64,000 nt of DNA from Tricholoma matsutake (GCA_026075535.2 AP026546.1:8432001-8496000), one strand, 5' to 3'; positions 34,888-46,356 are shown, counted from the stretch's first letter. A program made the numbers and translations. Notes: generated by a model not told the origin, from the sequence alone.

Positions 34888-35842
34888 TCACTTTGCATAT
34901 ATTGCCACAACTGCTTCTTTCCCTTGCATTAGATCTGTCATAGATTGCAATAGTCCCTCATATACCATGTTAGCACCAGTTATAATACCATCGTGAAACC
35001 ATAGTTGCTCATTAACAACAATGTGTGATATATAATGTGCTTCTCCATGATAGATAATACCTTCTAGTTTTATTGTAAAAGGCTGATTATTTCTGCTAAC
35101 AATTGCCACTTCTGGGTCTATTTTTTAATTTTTTCCTTCAAATTCAAATATAAGTATAGCTGGAACTGACACAAAAGAATATGAATGTATGAGATGTTGA
35201 TTGCATTCAGAACATCTAGACATTGAACCTTCCTGATGATTCTGAATCCAATCTTGTATTGATACATAAGGACTTGTTCCAGAAGACAAAATGCAAGACT
35301 GAACAGAATGTTGATGAGTTTGAGCCTGAGTCAATGTATGTTCTTGAGAACATGTAAGTTGTGAGGACACAATTTGAGTGGGTGTTGTAAACATAAGCTG
35401 TAATAATCTAACCACTGATGTATGCCTACACCACCACAAGCCAGCAATTCTTAAGTCATCCAGTTTATGTCTAAATATGTCCCTCACATTTTCTAATAAA
35501 GTCTGACCATCTAAGTGACTTTGAAATCCATTGCATATATATATCCTCAAGTATATCATCATTTATAGAACCAAAAGTATGACTCCAATACTCTGGATTA
35601 GTCTTCCACACTGCATAAAGGATAGAAAAGACAGAGTCACATGCACAACTGTTATTGCTCCATATTATACCAAGAGGGACTGAGATATGGTAAACTTCAT
35701 TACCTGTTGTATCAGAACTTTTATTACTGCTAACTCTCAATCTTTTATGTGCTTGTTTAACAGTCAACTTTTCATTGACAGTTACATCACCAATTTTTCT
35801 TTTCAAACTGACACTGGTGCCATTTGAATCTTCTGGCCGCAT
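34888..35842 (-). pseudogene. USP-like (C19 fold) protein of a repetitive fungal family
   Basis: Ubiquitin-specific proteases are cysteine peptidases with N/Q, Cys and His boxes. Here 'IIWSNNSCACDSVFSILYAV' (about 35635-35690) resembles a Cys box. A CxxC pair 'CSECNQHL' (about 35185-35215) could be a zinc-binding finger. 'GEAHYISHIVVNEQLWFHDG' (about 34975-35040) fits a His box plus the aromatic strand. Between them is 'DGQTLLENVRDIFRHKLDDL'. A frameshift lies at an (AT)n run near 35540 and a TAA at 35123-35125 interrupts an otherwise continuous frame. The N-terminus begins at 35842 or in an unseen upstream exon. I recall similar proteins as multi-copy in mushroom genomes. Enzyme activity is unproven. 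Confidence 0.5.
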
Positions 35843-36463
35843 TCAACTGGCAAAACCAGCAGAAAGTCTAAAAAGACAAACAAGAGGCAGTCTTAGGCAG
35901 AGGCTAGAACCAAGCTTAGCAGAATGAAAATAGATGAGAGGAATAGGGGAGGGACCGACCTGGGCATGGGGGTGGAGAATAGGGCTGGAGTCATCCAATC
36001 ATCCAGCTAGGCATTGACTATGATGTTATATCCAGCAACTATCAAGATTAATTGCCAAGGATGATGTATAAGATTGGACACATAGAATTGGACACCTGGA
36101 AGGTCAGACAGACCATCGTAATACTGGAGAACTTGAAATCAACCCTAGATCAACCACGTATCAAGGTAACTTTTGGATCACCATAATAGCCATGCCTTCT
36201 GGCCACAACCTTGGTGTTGTTGGTCAGACAGCTATTACACAGCTGCAACCATGACATCAAGGCTATGAAATATGTCCCACAGGTGAGGCAACCACAAAAA
36301 AGAAGCACCACAGTGGGCTTTGTGACACAGGTAAGTATTTGCAATGCCATTGAGTTTCTTAGTAAGAATCTGACAGCAAAGTGAGCAAAAGCAGTCGATA
36401 GAAAACAGATGTGAAAGATTCTCATTGAGACCACCCCTCGAGACTAATTGCTCCTCTCTGATC
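35843..36463. other. Intergenic between divergent USP-like and F-box-like genes
   Basis: A minus-strand frame at 36150-36477 contains cysteine pairs (CFCSLCC, CxxC) but overlaps the start of the F-box-like gene and matches no family I know. It could be an upstream exon of the USP-like gene or chance. Confidence 0.3.
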
Positions 36464-36702
36464 ATGCCTCCTAGCAATTATCCATATGGTTCTCTATGCT
36501 ATGAAGTAATCGACTGGATCATAGGACTCAGTTTTATTAGCTTGTCCTGTTCCAGCAGTATTGCATGCTCAGAAGTTCATCTACACTGGCTTACTCTGTG
36601 ACATACATCCACTACCTTCCATACTATCCTCGATAATCACCCCAACCCTTTGGCAATATTCGACATCAAATTTGACAATGATATGGCCTCTCAAAAAGCA
36701 CT

Positions 36703-37132
36703 TGTAAGGGGACTAGGGGGGTGCCCTGTGTGTTTCTCCTATTTTTTACATTGATTCTATATTTTTCCTCACTTCATTTCCTTCTATTCTTCATTTTCTA
36801 TGATTTTTCTGGATTTTATTACTAATTTTCCCTTTCTATCATGTTTGTGCATGTCGACAGTTTTATACTTAGAGGCGGAGCACCCCTTCCAACATCTACC
36901 CCTTGGTATGATGTCATTCGGTGGCCTTGATCTGCCTATCTCCGCCTTTTCTATTTTTGGGTTATTATTTGATTTTTGTCGTCTTCACATATACTGGGCA
37001 TTGATTGGTAAAGGGATCCTTAGAGTTTTCTCTTCGGATTTCCCTTTGCTAGGTGTGTCCCCAATCCCTGTACTATGTAGTATAATTTTAACTTCAGATT
37101 TCCCTTTGCTAGAGGCTTAGGTTGCCCTTATA
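36703..37132 (+). repeat. 5' LTR of element D with likely promoter
   Basis: 430 bp. CATATAC at 36988-36994 is a TATA-like box about 30 bp before TAGAGTTTTC (37021). AGAGTTTTCT (37022-37031) is exactly complementary to AGAAAACTCT at 37135-37144, just 2 bp after the LTR end, the layout of a self-primed (Tf1-type) element. Confidence 0.85.
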
Positions 37133-38480
37133 GTAGAAAACTCTCCCCTAAGGCCTGAAATCGCGAACACACTGCCCAAGATAGGCAGGTACAGAGTAGA
37201 TGACGCTTCCCAAAGCTCCACAGACTCCCTACACACCGTTCCAGACAGTCTTGCCTTTAATATGCTGCCATTTTCACCAAATGTGCCCCCTAGCAACATG
37301 GACACATCAGAGCACCTCGATGCGCTTGAAAGCGACGTTTCTGGAATACACGTGCAAATCAATTTGCTTAAATCTATGATCGAAAACTTTGTCAGGACCC
37401 TCCAGACTAACCCTATGACCAATATTCCCCCCATTGCGACTCCAAGCGCACCCAACAATGATGTACCGCCAAACGTGCCCAGATCAAACCGTCCCCCCCC
37501 ACTGAATTTAATGGTGCACGTGCGCAGGGACGTGCATTCCTTAATTCCTGTGAGTTATACGTCAGTCTCCAGTCACATCAATTCATCAATGAGGCTGCAA
37601 AAATTTATTGGGCCTTCACATACATGAAATCTGAACATGCCTATCTCTATGTGGACCGTATTCTGCGTCAAACTAAAGAACTCAATTCTCTACCTTTCTC
37701 CACTTGGGGTGACTTTCGAGCTGAGTTTGTATGCCACTTTTGCCCCTCAATGAGCGCCACCGAGCAGTGACACGACTTGAGTCATCCTCTTACCACCAGG
37801 CACGTCGATCTGTGGATGATTATATCGATGAGTTTAAGGATTTGGTGGACATGGCAGGATATGGGAGTGGGCTACCAGTGGTGGTGAAGTTCTGACGGGG
37901 CCTCAACCGAGAAATTCAGGACCAGATTGCACAGATGTTGGAAGGGCGCCCAGTGGACAATGATATCTATGCTTGGTATGAAGCTGCTTCACTCTGTGAC
38001 AAGAACCAACTCACAAATGTGGCATTTAATGCTGCATTCCATGCTCCAACTACCACTCATGCACCCTACACCTTTAATCGAACCCTCCCCCACCTTAACC
38101 CCACTCCTGTTCGTCAAACTCCCACACCAGCCGTCAATGTCCCAGTACCAATGGATGTTGATGCAGCCTGCAGCCATGCACGTAGGTTGGATCTCTGCTA
38201 CTGTTGTGGGGAAACTGGGCACAGGGCTGGACCAGGTCCCCATCATCAGGATATCCGCATGCTCACCCCTGAGGGGCAAGATGAACTCCTCCAAGACTTG
38301 TTGGCGCTTGTAGATGTCGAGGATGCGAAGGATCAGGTTGCAGAGGAGATCAAGTCAAAGGTTGTAGAGGAGCAGGATTTTTCTATTCGCAGCGAGGGAA
38401 TCGTACACCCTCACTGCCTGTCCATAACCACTTTGAAGTCTTGTCAGTTGAATCCCCAGAGAATGAATCCATTTCTGTGA
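37133..38480 (+). pseudogene. Gag of element D
   Basis: 'MDTSEHLDALESDVSGIHVQ' at 37298, then a frame change near 37480, where a stretch present in C is missing. The capsid part includes 'IYWAFTYMKSEHAYLYVDRI' and 'GYGSGLPVVVKF' followed by TGA (37893-37895). The zinc knuckle reads 'CYCCGETGHRAGPGPH' (about 38198-38245): its last cysteine, present in C and E, has been lost, so zinc binding should fail. The frame overlaps the protease frame. Confidence 0.88.
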
Positions 38481-41400
38481 CTGTTCCCATCTCTGACCCT
38501 TTGAAGTTGGCTCAAGACATACCTGCTCTTCCCATCTCTCCCTCTGCTCCACACCCCAAAATTAAATCATGGGAGCATAAACTACCATGCAAATATATTG
38601 TTGCATCCACTCCCTCTACACATTCCTTGAACCTAGCAATCGAACTGCAGATGACTGACACTGGACAGATACTCGGTGTCTCTGCGCTCCTGGACTCTGG
38701 TGCGACCGGTCTCTTCATCGATGCCCGTCTCGCACAACAACATCGCCTAAATACTCGCTCACTCTCATGTCCGATACCTGTGTATAATGTGGATGGGTCC
38801 CCAAATGAAGCTGGTGCCATCCGAGAGGTTGTAGACCTGGTCCTCTGTTACAAAGGTCATAGTGAGTGTGCCCTTTTTGCTGTCACTGAATTAGGAAAGC
38901 AAAAGGTGATTTTGGGCTATCTGTGGCTTTGAGACCATAACCCAGAGGTCGACTGGCATACCAGGGAGGTTACCATGAGCTGACATCCATCCCGCTGTTG
39001 TACTTGTTTCACAGAAGCCAGGCAAGAACATCGTGGACAGAAGGCGGCGATACGACGTACTCAGAAGTGTCATGCCGGACCCCTGCCTATACCTGAAGTG
39101 GAGTTGGAAGGGGTTCCTGATCTGATGCCGGACTTGGATGATGATGATGAGGAGCCAGAGGAAGTGGAGGAAGGTGATCGGATCTTCTACACTGTGATTC
39201 ATCCATCGCACGAGGTGTGAACATATCCCAATGCCTTGCTGAGGCCTTCCACAAAAACAATGCTGCTAAATCCTCTACTAATTCCTTGCTCCCTCATCTC
39301 CATGAGTTTGGAGACATGTTCTCCAAGGAATCGTTTGACTCTCTCCCTGTGCACAAGCCATGGGATCACACAATTGAACTCACCCCCGGTGCAACCCCTT
39401 CATCCTGCAAGGTCTACCCTCTCTCTCCTGAAGAACAACGACAGCTTGACCAGTTCATCAATGAACACTTGGCCTCTGGACGTATTCGACCATCGAAGTC
39501 ACCCATGGCCTCTCCCTTTTTCTTTGTCAAGAAGAAGGATGGCTCACTTCGACCAGTTCAAGACTACAGAAGGCTCAACAACATCATGGTCAAAAATTGC
39601 TACCCATTACCTCTCATCTCCGAACTCATGAACCAGCTCCATGGAGCCCGATACTTCACCAAGCTCGACATCCATTGGGGCTACAATAATGTGAGGATAA
39701 AGGAGGGAGATGAGTGGAAGGCAGCCTTTTGTACCAACCGTGGTCTTTTTGAACCGCTTGTCATGTTCTTTGGCCTTACTAATAGTCCTGCCACCTTTCA
39801 GACCATGATGAATGACATTTTCCATGACCTCATCCTCGAAGGCATTGTCTGCATCTATCTCGATGACATCCTCATCTTCACTTGCATGGTTGAAGAGCAC
39901 CATCACATCACGCGCCTCATCCTAGAATGGCTTTGACAGTACAAACTCTACCTTTGTCAGGACAAGTGTGAGTTTGAGAAGACCAAGATCGAGTACCTTG
40001 GCCTGATTATCTCAGAGGGTCAGGTGGAGATGGATCCTATCAAGGTAAACAGGGTCACGGCTTGGCCAACGCCCACGAACAAGAAAGAGGTGCAGTCTTT
40101 CCTGGGCTTCATCAATTTCTATCAGCATTTTATCAAGGATTTCTCACATCATGCATGACCACTGTTTGACTTGACAGGAAAGGAGGCATGGAGGTGGGAT
40201 AATGCACAACAGGAGGCATTTGAAAAGCTTAAAGAGATGGTCACTTCTGCTCCCATCCTTACCTTTGCTGATGATTCGCATCCTTTTCATGTAGAAGCTG
40301 ACAGTTCTGACTTTGCGACGGGCACTGTGTTGTCTCAGCAGTCTCTGGAGGACCAGAAGTGGCATCCTGTTGTGTTCTACTCCAAAAGCCTTAGTGCTGT
40401 AGAGTGAAATTACAAGATCCATGACAAGGAGATGTTGGTGATAATGCATGCGCTTGAGGAGTGGCAACACTTCCTCGAGGGTGCCCAACACAAGGTGGAA
40501 ATTTGGACAGATCACAAGAATCTCGAGTACTTTATGACGGCCAAGAAATTGAACCATCGTCAAGCTCGTTGGTCCCTGTATCTATCCAGATTCGACTTCT
40601 CCTTGCACCACCATCTGGGTCGCAGCATGGGGAAGACCGATGCCCTCTCCCGATGTGCAGACCATGGGGATGGCAGAGATGACAACCAAAACATTGTGTT
40701 GTTGCAGCCAGACCTGTTCACCATTCAGGCACTGGAAGGCATTGCACTCCAGGGCGAGGAGCAGGACATCCTACATGACATTTGTCATGCAAACCGTAGC
40801 GGTTTACATGAGGATGTTGTTGCCCGAGCTGTTAAAGAACTGAGGAAGGGATCCACCCTTTCCTTGCATGCAGCAGAGTGGGCTGAAAAGGAGGACTTGT
40901 TGTACTTCAGGGACTGCATCTACATTCCCAATGACCCAGACCTTTGCCAGTGCATCATATCCCAACACCATGACTCACAGATTGCTGGTCATCCTGGATG
41001 CTGGAAGACCTTGGAGCTCACCTCACAGAATTATTGGTGGCCACAAATGTCATGGCTCATTGGTCAGTATTGTCGCACTTGTGACATTTGCTTACGCACC
41101 AAGGTTCCTTGTTGCAAACCCATCGGTGAGCTACACCCTCTTCCTGTTCCAGAGAGTCGTTGGGATATTGTCAGCGTCAACTTTGTGGTGGAGTTGCCAG
41201 AGTTGAATGGGTTTGATGCGGTGATGTGCACAGTTGATTCAGTGGGAAAATGCACTCACTTCATTCCCACTCACACCACTGTCAGTGCCCTGGGTGCTGC
41301 CTGACTCTACCTCCACCATGTGTGGAAATTACACAGACTTCCTGGTGCTTTCCTCTCTGATTGTGGCCCTCAGTTCATGGCAGAGTTCACTCGTGAGCTG

Positions 41401-42204
41401 TACCGACTCCTGGGGATCAAACTCCTTGCTTCGACCACTTATCACCCACAAACTGACAGCCAGACTGAGCGAGTCAACCAGGAACTGGAGCAGTACATCT
41501 GCATCTTTGTCAATGAACACCAGGATGATTGGGACAATCTTCTCCCCTTGGCCGAGTTTGGATACAACAACCATGTCCATGCTTCCACTCAACAGACCCC
41601 TTTCCTCTTAGACAATGGACGACATCCACGCATGGGATTTGAACCTCGCCAAACTCCCCCACACATCGAGATAGTGAATGAGTTCATAGAACGCATGCGG
41701 GATAGCTTGGAGGAGGCAAAGGCAGCCTTAGCAAAGGCAAAGGATGACATGGCACGCTTTTACAACCAACACCATTCTCCGACCCCTCAGTACAAGGTTG
41801 GTGATCGAGTTTATCTTGACTCCAGTGACATCTCCACTACATGTCCATCCAAGAAACTCGCTCATCACTTCCTGGGACCTTTCCCCATTGTCAAGTGTGT
41901 TGGAATGCACACCTATTGTCTACGCCTCCCAGCCTCCATGTCCAGACTCCACCCAGTCTTCCATGTTGTCAAACTCCTTCCAGCTCCCCCAGATCCATTC
42001 CCAGGACGCCATTCACACCCACCACCACTGCCTACAGTGATTGAGGGAGAACCCCAATACGAAGTCGAGTCAATCTTGGACAGCCATTTGCGTCAAGAAA
42101 AACTCCAGTATTTGGTGCATTGGCAGGGTTATGGGTATGAGGAGAACTCATGGGTCAAAGAGTCTGATGTGAATGCCCCTCGGTTAGTCAAGGAATTCCA
42201 CTGA
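38441..42204 (+). pseudogene. Pol of element D: protease, RT, RNase H, integrase, chromodomain
   Basis: Protease 'LLDSGATGLFIDA' at about 38686-38724. RT (39217-39936) with '[16 protein letters not shown]', 'MFFGLTNSPATFQTMMNDIF' and 'IYLDDILIFT' (about 39852-39880). RNase H 40260-40640 ('ADSSDFATGTVLSQQ', 'EIWTDHKNLEYF'). Integrase: 'HHDSQIAGHPGCWKT', 'CRTCDIC', then 'SVNFVVELP', where the first catalytic Asp (GAC in element C) is Asn (AAC, 41179-41181), a CpG transition. 'LSDCGPQF' and 'NQELEQYI' supply the other acidic residues. Chromodomain about 42050-42190: 'YEVESILDSHLRQEKLQYLV', 'HWQGYGYEENSW'. Stops at 38930, 38981, 39934, 40156, 40405, 41302 and 42202 are all TGA. Confidence 0.9.
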
Positions 42205-42299
42205 TGGCACACTGCTGCACTGTGTCGCATTCAAGTCACGGACTTTGGTCATATGCGATTTCGAATGCATCGGGGTGATGCATCTTAGAGAGGGGGTGA

Positions 42300-42725
42300 T
42301 GTAAGGGGACTAGGGGGGTGCCCTGTGTGTTTCTCCTATTTTTTATGTTTGTTCTATATTTTTCCTCACTTCATTTCCTTCTATTCTTCATTTTATATGA
42401 TTTTTCTGGATTTTATTACTAATTTTCCCTTTCTATCATGTTTGTGCATGTTGACAGCTTTATATTTAGAGGCAAAGCACCCCTTCCGACATCTACCCCT
42501 TGGTATGATGTCATTCGGCGGCCTTGATCTGCCTATCTCCGCCTTTTCTATTTTTAGGTTATTATTTGATTTTTGTCATCTTCACATATACTGGGCATCG
42601 GCAAAGGGATCCTTAGAGTTTTCTCTTTGGATTTCCCTTTGCTAGGTGTGTCCCCGATCCCTGTACTATGTAGTATAATTTTAACTTCAGATTTTCCTTT
42701 GCTAGAGGCTTAGGTTGCCCTTATA
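42300..42725 (+). repeat. 3' LTR of element D (426 bp)
   Basis: Preceded by the purine tract AGAGAGGGGGTGA (42287-42299). Nearly identical to the 5' LTR, with both direct-repeat units present. Confidence 0.92.
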
Positions 42726-44122
42726 GCACTGGTTGCTAAAACATTCCTCCACTTTGGGCGATGGCTGGATCTGATAGACAGCTTGCAAACATCAAACATG
42801 TCAATGCATTTGGTGGTAGTTGAGTCAGTCAACCATCGATCAACAATGCATACTGGAATCACTGATCAAATATTTGACATGTTGGAAGGAAGACATGCTT
42901 TCAATGCCTTAACTGAGCTTTGCATTGAAGTTAGATCACCATTCACTCACTTCATCACCATTCCTGTGTTTCCAAACCTCGAACACCTGTACACTGTGAT
43001 GAGAGGAGTCCCCACCTGCATCTTGAGGAGGAGGCATCAGACATCCCTTGTCAGATATCAAATCAAGCTCCCTAGACTTAAACGCCTTGTTGTCGATACC
43101 GACGGAATCGGAAAGGTGTTATTTGGAAAGCTTCCCTCTGTCACAGTGCCAATGATGTGTTGTACAAGCATGCACAGCATCACAGAGTATGGCTCTACTC
43201 TTCACCACACTCTGGTAAGCACAGAGGCCTTGTTCACAGACTTCTGAGCTATTGCAAAAAACCTGACCAAACTTGAAATCTTAAATTGGCTGCGTGATCT
43301 TGGGACAGTCCATTTACCTGCTGCCACCAAGCTCTTTATTCAGGCAGCAGGTCACTACCATGCCAGTCCCTTACTTCCTATGGTCAGGATAGATGCTCTG
43401 CTGTTGGAAACAGGGCACTTTTATTTGGCCAATACTCATTGCATTGATTTTGCCGCCAGCACTTTCCAATTGTCTATCAAACATCTCACCGTAATGACCC
43501 TGGGTCTTGCTGCGCCTCAGCCTGGGCTCTATGCATCCATGCCCTGGACCTTCTACGACTTCTTAGTTCCATTACCTCAACTGGAGGACACTGTTATTGC
43601 TGTTCATGGCATTGAGCTCACCCCCACTGATTTACCCCAAATCAAATGGCCCATGCTTATGGAACTCATGCTCATCCTTGAGCCTGGAATCACAAACCTA
43701 ATGCCTCACATTCATCTTCCCTCTATTTGACAAGCCTGCATCGTCTTTCCTGCATGGTGCACAGAGTCGCTCTGGCTAGAGAACTATGTTTTTTGAGACC
43801 AAGATAATGGGTTAGAGTTGGACCAGGAGGAGGACCTGGAGGGCAGTGATACCACAGACTCAGAACCAGATGATGTAGATGAAGGTGGCTCTCTGCCAGA
43901 GCAGGATCATGATCACAATCCTGAAGATGGGAGTGATGACCAATGCGCTGATGAGGTGCTCACTGCCATTAGTCTTGGGGTACTGATGTGTTACAAGGAA
44001 GAGATTGATTCCTTTGCCCATTATTTTCCACATGCATCTCTGGCCGAATGCTTGAATCCACAGCCTCCAGACAAACATCGCTTCAACGTGGTGCCACTTA
44101 ATATATTCAAAATTAATTCATA

Positions 44123-45560
44123 ATTATAGAACACTTAGTAACAAGATATAGTATTTCTTGGGGTTGTATGACTACTGTTACATGCAAATGCAAATACATT
44201 TTTTTGGAACCAGCATGGCAATGGCATTGTCATTCTCATTCTCCCTCCCCACCTTCTCCCCTCCTCCTCCTCATTCCCCCAGGTGGTCTCCCTGTCAGCA
44301 TTGCCTCCCTTCCCCCTTGGCTGTTGTCACCATTCCACCCACCATCCACCCCACGAGCAGTTGCTCGCGAGGCTGGAGGTGGACAGTGCTTTGTTCATGG
44401 TAGTCAAACCCATCATTGTCATTTCCACTGGTGCTGGGGCCTGCTGGGTCAGCTGCAGTCATTTGGGCATGCTGGGATTGTCCTCAAGTGCTAGCACCCG
44501 CAATCTTGGGGTGCTGCTCCTTGTTGTGGGCACCAGTCATTGTAGTAGTAGTTAGTACCTAAAATTTTTGTTCATAACAAAATGAAATGATAAATGAAAA
44601 AAACAACTTAGCTATGGCCCAAGAGATGTCGACAATGTCCCTTAGGCTAGTTGCTGCTGTTGCCACCACTCTCCATCTCCTCGCCTCTTGCACCCTGTCT
44701 CGACCCTGTGAGCAGTTGCTTGCAGCGGTGGGAGGGGGTGCTGGTCATCATGGGCATCATTTAATGGCCTCCCCATCATCGTCGTTGTCATTGTTCACAT
44801 TGTTGTTCATGCTGGTGCTGGTGTTGGTACTGATGTCATCATTTCGTCATCATCATCGTGGGGTCCTGGGGCTGTTCATCATCGTCATGGAGTTGTATGT
44901 CAGGGTTGTGTGTTGGCAGCATTGGTGTTGTTGGTAGGTATCATCTGTTGCCTCCTCCATTCACCCGTGATGTTGTGGCAGCCCCATTGTCTTGTCATTC
45001 CACCTGCAATCCACCCCACGAGCAGTTGCTCATGGGGCTGGAGGCAGGTGGTGTGTTGTTCATTGCTGTGGTTGGACCTCAGTGCCTTGTTTGGGTGTCG
45101 CTGGGGCCTGCAGGGTCGATTCCAGTTGTTTGGGTGTACTGGTGCTGGTGCCTTTGCTGGTGTTGGTGCTGGCTTCTTCGTTTTGTCATTGTCATGGGGT
45201 CCTGGGTCTATTCCTCATCATCCTGGGTACATGGCACTCATTTGAGTCTGATGCTGTATTGTGGGTGCTCACCAGGTGGGTATCCCCTTGTGGGGTCTCC
45301 TGGCATCCCCCTGCTCACTCCCGACCCTTATCAACACCTTCATATCCCGCTTGCACAGGGAGGGGAGATTTGGTGGCTGTTGGTGTGGTAGCTTGGTTTG
45401 CGTCAAGACCCTTCGTGAGATGGAGTTTGGTTCCTAAATAATGCAGAAAAACAATTAATTAGTTGAGTAAAAAATGAAGGAAAAAAACTTACCCTAGGGT
45501 GCTGTTGTAGCAGTGTGCGTGAGAGTGGTGGCAGGTGGAGATGGAGTGGTGGTTGCTGGT
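44123..45560. repeat. Cluster of palindrome tags and two intron-bearing modules
   Basis: GAGCAGTTGCTC-type tags lie at about 44352, 44708 and 45016. Modules on the minus strand: intron-like 44556-44613 ending with a GGCCCAAGAGATGTCGAC palindrome arm (44615-44650), and intron-like 45434-45492. Long open frames here are T/G-rich low-complexity readings, not convincing genes. Confidence 0.5.
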
Positions 45561-45960
45561 TAGTTGGAGTGAACCGTGAGACTTAGTTTCCCTTTGGGTC
45601 CAAAATCCGCATGTCGGAAGATGCCGCTGACCTTGAAAATCTGTAGGGGCTGACTTTCAAAAGAAAGCTTATTTGGTATTTTGATGGCATGTTCGTCGGG
45701 TTTTCAAGACGAGTCCTCGTACAGCATTTCCTTTGATATGCATGGTCGATCCGTGTGCTTTTGAATCCTCAGAGTTCTCTCGAACACCTTAGTGTATGCA
45801 TACCACTTCTTCCTATCTCACAATCCTCACTGATATCATAGTCTCTTACAGAGCATTGCTCGTAAACTTTTCACTGTCGTATATCACTCCCACTGTCCCA
45901 AACCTATAACGCATGTGTTAATGATATTTTGCTTCTAATGGTTGCTGATGCCATGATAGC

Positions 45961-46356
45961 ATGAAATCAGTTGCACTTTTCCTTACTGCCCTTGCCGCAA
46001 CCATCGGTGTCGGGCACGCTGCTCCCGCCCATTCCGAGGTAGCTTGTTTGAAAATCTGCTCGACAGACCCCTTGCAGTGTGCTGGCAATTGGTACTCTGT
46101 CAACCTGGGGACAGAGGAGTCGTGCTGCCAGTCCTCCGACTACAACTCCTACAACTGGGCCATGGAAGTCAGTTTCGTCAAGAAGACACCCGCGTGCCAC
46201 TGCAGTCATCCCAAAACGTACAATAGCGATGTGATGTCTTGTGCAACAATAAGGTTTATTTCGTCAGCTCTGCAGCTGACCGCCAGTGTAAATGTTTCAA
46301 GCCTGAGCATACTTGAATGGTGGAAAATACCGACAGTTCTGAGCTACGGGGTGTGA
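45961..46356 (+). CDS. Small cysteine-rich secreted protein
   Basis: 131 residues as read. A clear signal peptide, 'MKSVALFLTALAATIGVGHA' with cleavage near 'AAPA', is followed by a mature region with eight cysteines (C..C, C, CC, C.C, C). No membrane segment or known domain. This is the general form of small secreted proteins of plant-associated fungi, including effector candidates, but a structural or antimicrobial role is equally possible. The start is the first Met after a stop and begins the signal peptide. The 3' end is unsure: an intron ending in CTGCAG or CCGCCAG near 46275-46287 would give a shorter cysteine-containing tail (reading TGTAAATGTTTC as CKCF). It lies in a CpG-rich island, unlike the elements on its left. 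Confidence 0.65.
   Translation: MKSVALFLTALAATIGVGHAAPAHSEVACLKICSTDPLQCAGNWYSVNLGTEESCCQSSDYNSYNWAMEVSFVKKTPACHCSHPKTYNSDVMSCATIRFISSALQLTASVNVSSLSILEWWKIPTVLSYGV

Larger units (their letters stand above)
36703..42725 (+). mobile_element. Complete marY1-like Ty3/gypsy element D (6,023 bp)
   Basis: LTR to LTR, TGTAAGGG...CCCTTATA, with the 5-bp target duplication GCACT (36698-36702 and 42726-42730). It is inserted in sense orientation in the F-box-like gene. Domain order: Gag, protease, RT, RNase H, integrase, chromodomain. LTRs are 430 and 426 bp. Size and LTR length fit what I remember of marY1. It is inactive: in-frame TGAs, a broken zinc knuckle and a changed integrase Asp. Confidence 0.93.
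36464..44122 (+). pseudogene. F-box/LRR-like gene split by element D
   Basis: The 5' part (36464-36702) starts 'MPPSNYPYGSLCYEVIDWII', an F-box-like opening, and reads to '...FDNDMASQKA'. The frame continues exactly after element D (42731 on) as 'LVAKTFLHFGRWLDLIDSL', using one copy of the GCACT duplication. The C-terminal part has leucine-rich strands ('FPNLEHLYTVMRG', 'LPRLKRLVVDTDG', 'KNLTKLEILNWL', 'FYDFLVPLPQLEDTVIAVHG') typical of mushroom F-box proteins that score substrates for SCF ubiquitin ligases. An acidic tail follows (43818-43960), ending at 44122. TGA stops at about 36594, 43246, 43728 and 43793 each fit a lost CGA (R). So the gene was both interrupted by D and decayed. Confidence 0.7.

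Noticed and set aside
36150..36477. Cysteine-containing minus-strand protein
   Set aside because: It overlaps the start of the F-box-like gene in antisense and matches no family; kept only as a remark.
44860..45440. Proteins of 110-180 residues on the plus strand
   Set aside because: Low-complexity W/G/V/C-rich readings over palindrome-tag repeats in several frames at once.
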